Source of the DNA: an archaeon
GTDB taxonomy: Archaea; Asgardarchaeota; Thorarchaeia; Thorarchaeales; Thorarchaeaceae
Direction: 5' to 3'
Length of the DNA stretch: 64,000 nt
Assembly: GCA_024275415.1 (NCBI GenBank)
Contig: JAJRZD010000064.1
Coordinates: 31,896 to 95,895, forward strand
Below the pieces are notes generated by a model. It did not search any database, had not been told where the DNA came from, and saw only the letters and a list, made by a program, of their open reading frames with translations. Shown here piece by piece: positions 62,001 through 64,000 of the stretch; the first letter of the stretch is position 1; each line of letters begins with the position of its first letter. The translations under genes and the position numbers were made by a program.

Positions 62001-63142
62001 CGTTCGAAATGAAACGAAGACCAAAGGAGCTTGAGGGTGGTTCCATCATACTTGGAGAATTGCCTCGTGGATGCAGACTATGTGCCAAGGGCTCGAAAAT
62101 GGTTCTTTTTGTTACTGGGCTATGCGAGAGTTCATGCTATTACTGTCCTCTTTCTCATGAGAAGGCCGGGAAAGACATGGTCTATGCGGATGAGATGCTC
62201 GTTTCGAATGATGAGGATGTCCTCTACGAGCTGGCTACAATCGATGCAGAAGGAGCCGGGATGAGCGGGGGTGACCCTTTGTGTACCCTCGACAAGACAG
62301 TCCACTTCATTAGTCTTCTAAAAGCACGGGCTGGAAAGGACTTCCATTTACATCTTTATACTAGCAAGGCTGACGCAAGATTTGACGAACTAGAACAGCT
62401 CCGAAAAGCAGGGTTGGATGAAATAAGGTTCCATCCCCAAGGTGATGACTGGTCTGGAATTGCACATGCGTTGTCGTTGGGGATGACTGTAGGTCTTGAG
62501 GTTCCAGCACTCCCAAATGGGTTCAAACGCATAGTCAAAATGGCAGAAAGGGCCGAAGCGATGGGGGTCGCCTTCCTCAATCTCAACGAGCTCGAATCTA
62601 GTGAAACCAATTTCGAACAGCTTGTGTCCATGGGGATGCGTTTGAACAACCTTGGTGGTGCCAGCATCCGTGGGAGTTCTGAAACTGCGAAACAGGTGAT
62701 TGAGTGGGCAAAAGTGAATCTGAGATCCCTCACGGTGCATTATTGTTCTGCTCGGTTCAAAGATGCGGTACAATTACGAAATCGGCTCGAACGAAGGCGA
62801 AACAATGTCATCAGGCCTTTTGAGGAGCCTGATGAGGAAGAACCGTTGCTGATACTTGGTATCATTAGAGCGCCCCATGGACAAACCCTCTCTGAGGAAC
62901 ACCTATCATTTTTGGAAACCAAGCTCGCAACTATCTTCGATGTCCCATCGGAACTGATGAATGTTGATATTACAAGGAACCGGATTGAGATAGCACATTG
63001 GATACTCACTGAGATTGCGGAAGATGTCAAGAGGCTTTTTACGTTCCATCAGGCAATTGAAATGGGCATTGCGTTCGAGTACCCAACTAGTGATAGGCTA
63101 CAAGTCCTGTTCGAACCTCTATTATTCAATCACTCAACCTGA
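61997..63142 (+). CDS. Radical SAM protein of unknown function
   Basis: The 381-residue enzyme has a Cys pair near the N terminus (CRLCAKGS) and the radical SAM cluster motif CESSCYYC, with GAGMSGGDPLC as the SAM-binding GGE-like strand. The pattern is MoaA-like with a C-terminal extension. It is co-translated with the nucleotidyltransferase. GTG 61997 overlaps the previous stop; ATG 62009 is an alternative. The 3' end overlaps pelota (convergent) by 17 bp. Confidence 0.85.
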   Translation: MTFEMKRRPKELEGGSIILGELPRGCRLCAKGSKMVLFVTGLCESSCYYCPLSHEKAGKDMVYADEMLVSNDEDVLYELATIDAEGAGMSGGDPLCTLDKTVHFISLLKARAGKDFHLHLYTSKADARFDELEQLRKAGLDEIRFHPQGDDWSGIAHALSLGMTVGLEVPALPNGFKRIVKMAERAEAMGVAFLNLNELESSETNFEQLVSMGMRLNNLGGASIRGSSETAKQVIEWAKVNLRSLTVHYCSARFKDAVQLRNRLERRRNNVIRPFEEPDEEEPLLILGIIRAPHGQTLSEEHLSFLETKLATIFDVPSELMNVDITRNRIEIAHWILTEIAEDVKRLFTFHQAIEMGIAFEYPTSDRLQVLFEPLLFNHST

Positions 63143-64000
63143 ATCTAAGCAGAGCCGCGATTCCTCCAAGGTTTTGTAGTTGATCCCCTGCTGGATGCTC
63201 TGTGGAGATAATATGGAACTTGCCACGGGCGCTCTCCACCTCACGTATCAGCTTATCCGTCCACCGTCGCTGGTCGGGAGTGCCCTCCCTTAGTCGTTTG
63301 TCTGTAATCAGAAGGTTTTCAACCGCACCATATTGCACCGCCTTTGCGACCTCATCAGGACCATATGCAGCCAGCCCATCCCCTTTTGCAATATGCTCGA
63401 TAGTGCTTTCAACCAATCGTGTTTCTTCTTCAAGTCTAATCCCTTCAATGGCTGACGAGATCACTCCTCTAAAAAGGATCTCTTTGGCGCCTGGTATACC
63501 AATGGAGTTCGTGCTTTCCACAACCACTGAGGGGAGGTTTTTGATTCGTGCACCCAAAAGATGATCTTTGAAATGATCCTTGACAAATCCGGGACCTGCA
63601 ATGACGATCAGACCGACATCATTCTGCTCGATTTGTGACATGATTCCTACAGTGACCTCTTGAAAGAACTCCTTCATGGTGGCATCATGTGATTTCTGGC
63701 TCCCTCGCTTCCGAGAGATACTGGTTCTTATGCGAACTGCTTCTTTGATGCCAAAATCAGCTGCTAAGAACAGCTCGGCAACACCATCTTCTATGGTGAC
63801 GAGCAGCGCTATAGGGCTTTTTCCAGATTTCTCCGCCTCCTCAAGCCGTTTGAGCAGATACTTGGGCCATCTCTCCTTCATGATGGTAAGGGTATCACCC
63901 TGCTCAATATTGATTGTATGGTACGACCCCATACTTACATACTCGGAAGGCCCTTCCAGTATTGTCCCCTTTATCCGTACTCGATTCGAGAACGAATGGA
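63126..64000 (-). CDS. Pelota (aDom34) ribosome-rescue factor, N-terminal part outside window
   Basis: The frame is open to the right edge: before the ATG at 63932 it continues as NRVRIKGTILEGPSEYVSMGSYHTINIE, the end of the Pelota N-terminal domain. The middle domain (IALLVTIEDGVAELFLAA) and C-terminal eRF1_3-like domain (GAVENLLITDKRLRE, IISTEHPAGDQLQNLGGIAALLRF) are complete. Pelota with a GTPase rescues stalled ribosomes. The start is not in the window. Confidence 0.94.
   Translation of the reverse strand, partial: HSFSNRVRIKGTILEGPSEYVSMGSYHTINIEQGDTLTIMKERWPKYLLKRLEEAEKSGKSPIALLVTIEDGVAELFLAADFGIKEAVRIRTSISRKRGSQKSHDATMKEFFQEVTVGIMSQIEQNDVGLIVIAGPGFVKDHFKDHLLGARIKNLPSVVVESTNSIGIPGAKEILFRGVISSAIEGIRLEEETRLVESTIEHIAKGDGLAAYGPDEVAKAVQYGAVENLLITDKRLREGTPDQRRWTDKLIREVESARGKFHIISTEHPAGDQLQNLGGIAALLRFRLSD

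Overview
The window is a densely packed archaeal chromosome segment. Archaeal markers include Nop5 with fibrillarin, Orc1/Cdc6, RFC, GINS, MCM, Hel308, TFB, aIF2gamma, Rpo7, Spt4, Pelota and the ribosomal proteins eS6, eS24 and eS31. A probable Rpo8 and a short eS30 gene point to the TACK/Asgard side rather than Euryarchaeota. A roadblock/LC7 protein in an operon with an MglA-type small GTPase favours an Asgard archaeon. A Thorarchaeota-like lineage is my guess, not something the sequence proves.

Layout. 1-8.1 kb is a cell-surface region: the end of one Ig-like surface protein, a Flp-like pilin, a Tad-type secretion ATPase, a divergent TFB, a probable Rpo8 and a large Ig-like secreted protein. 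The pilin and the large surface protein share an almost identical promoter of about 80 bp. The large surface gene lacks a normal 3' end and runs antisense into korA, whose usual partner korB is missing at the same junction. 9.3-19 kb is a replication and repair cluster: cdc6, truA, rfcL, rfcS, gins, mcm and hel308. Here cdc6 carries an in-frame TAG and mcm an in-frame TGA. 19-27 kb holds an HDAC-like hydrolase, ThpR, an AAA ATPase, UPF0200/UPF0201, tRNA G10 methyltransferase, a GPN-loop GTPase, an HTH regulator and an HD phosphohydrolase. 27.3-29.8 kb is the roadblock, unknown protein, GTPase module. 29.8-37.6 kb holds pyrG, nurA and herA, a DUF460 protein and eS30. 37.6-39.5 kb is a probable vitamin-uptake operon behind a 22-bp palindromic operator. 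39.6-45.6 kb holds pyrDK, nop5 with fibrillarin, and rnhB, followed by a solitary 5S rRNA, elp3, archease, a SPOUT-like protein and YchF. 52.3-58.9 kb is the conserved eS6, aIF2gamma, PIN, Rpo7, Spt4 ... eS24, eS31 operon, split by about 3 kb of decayed mobile DNA. 59-64 kb holds a site-2-type protease, a TtuA-like thiolase, a nucleotidyltransferase with a radical SAM protein, and the C-terminal part of Pelota.

All five tRNA genes (Glu, Gly, Pro, Ser, initiator Met) contain introns, six in total. Three of the introns are at non-canonical positions. Most fold into bulge-helix-bulge motifs whose predicted cuts restore a normal tRNA. Archease and ThpR, both linked to RNA end processing or ligation, lie in the same window.
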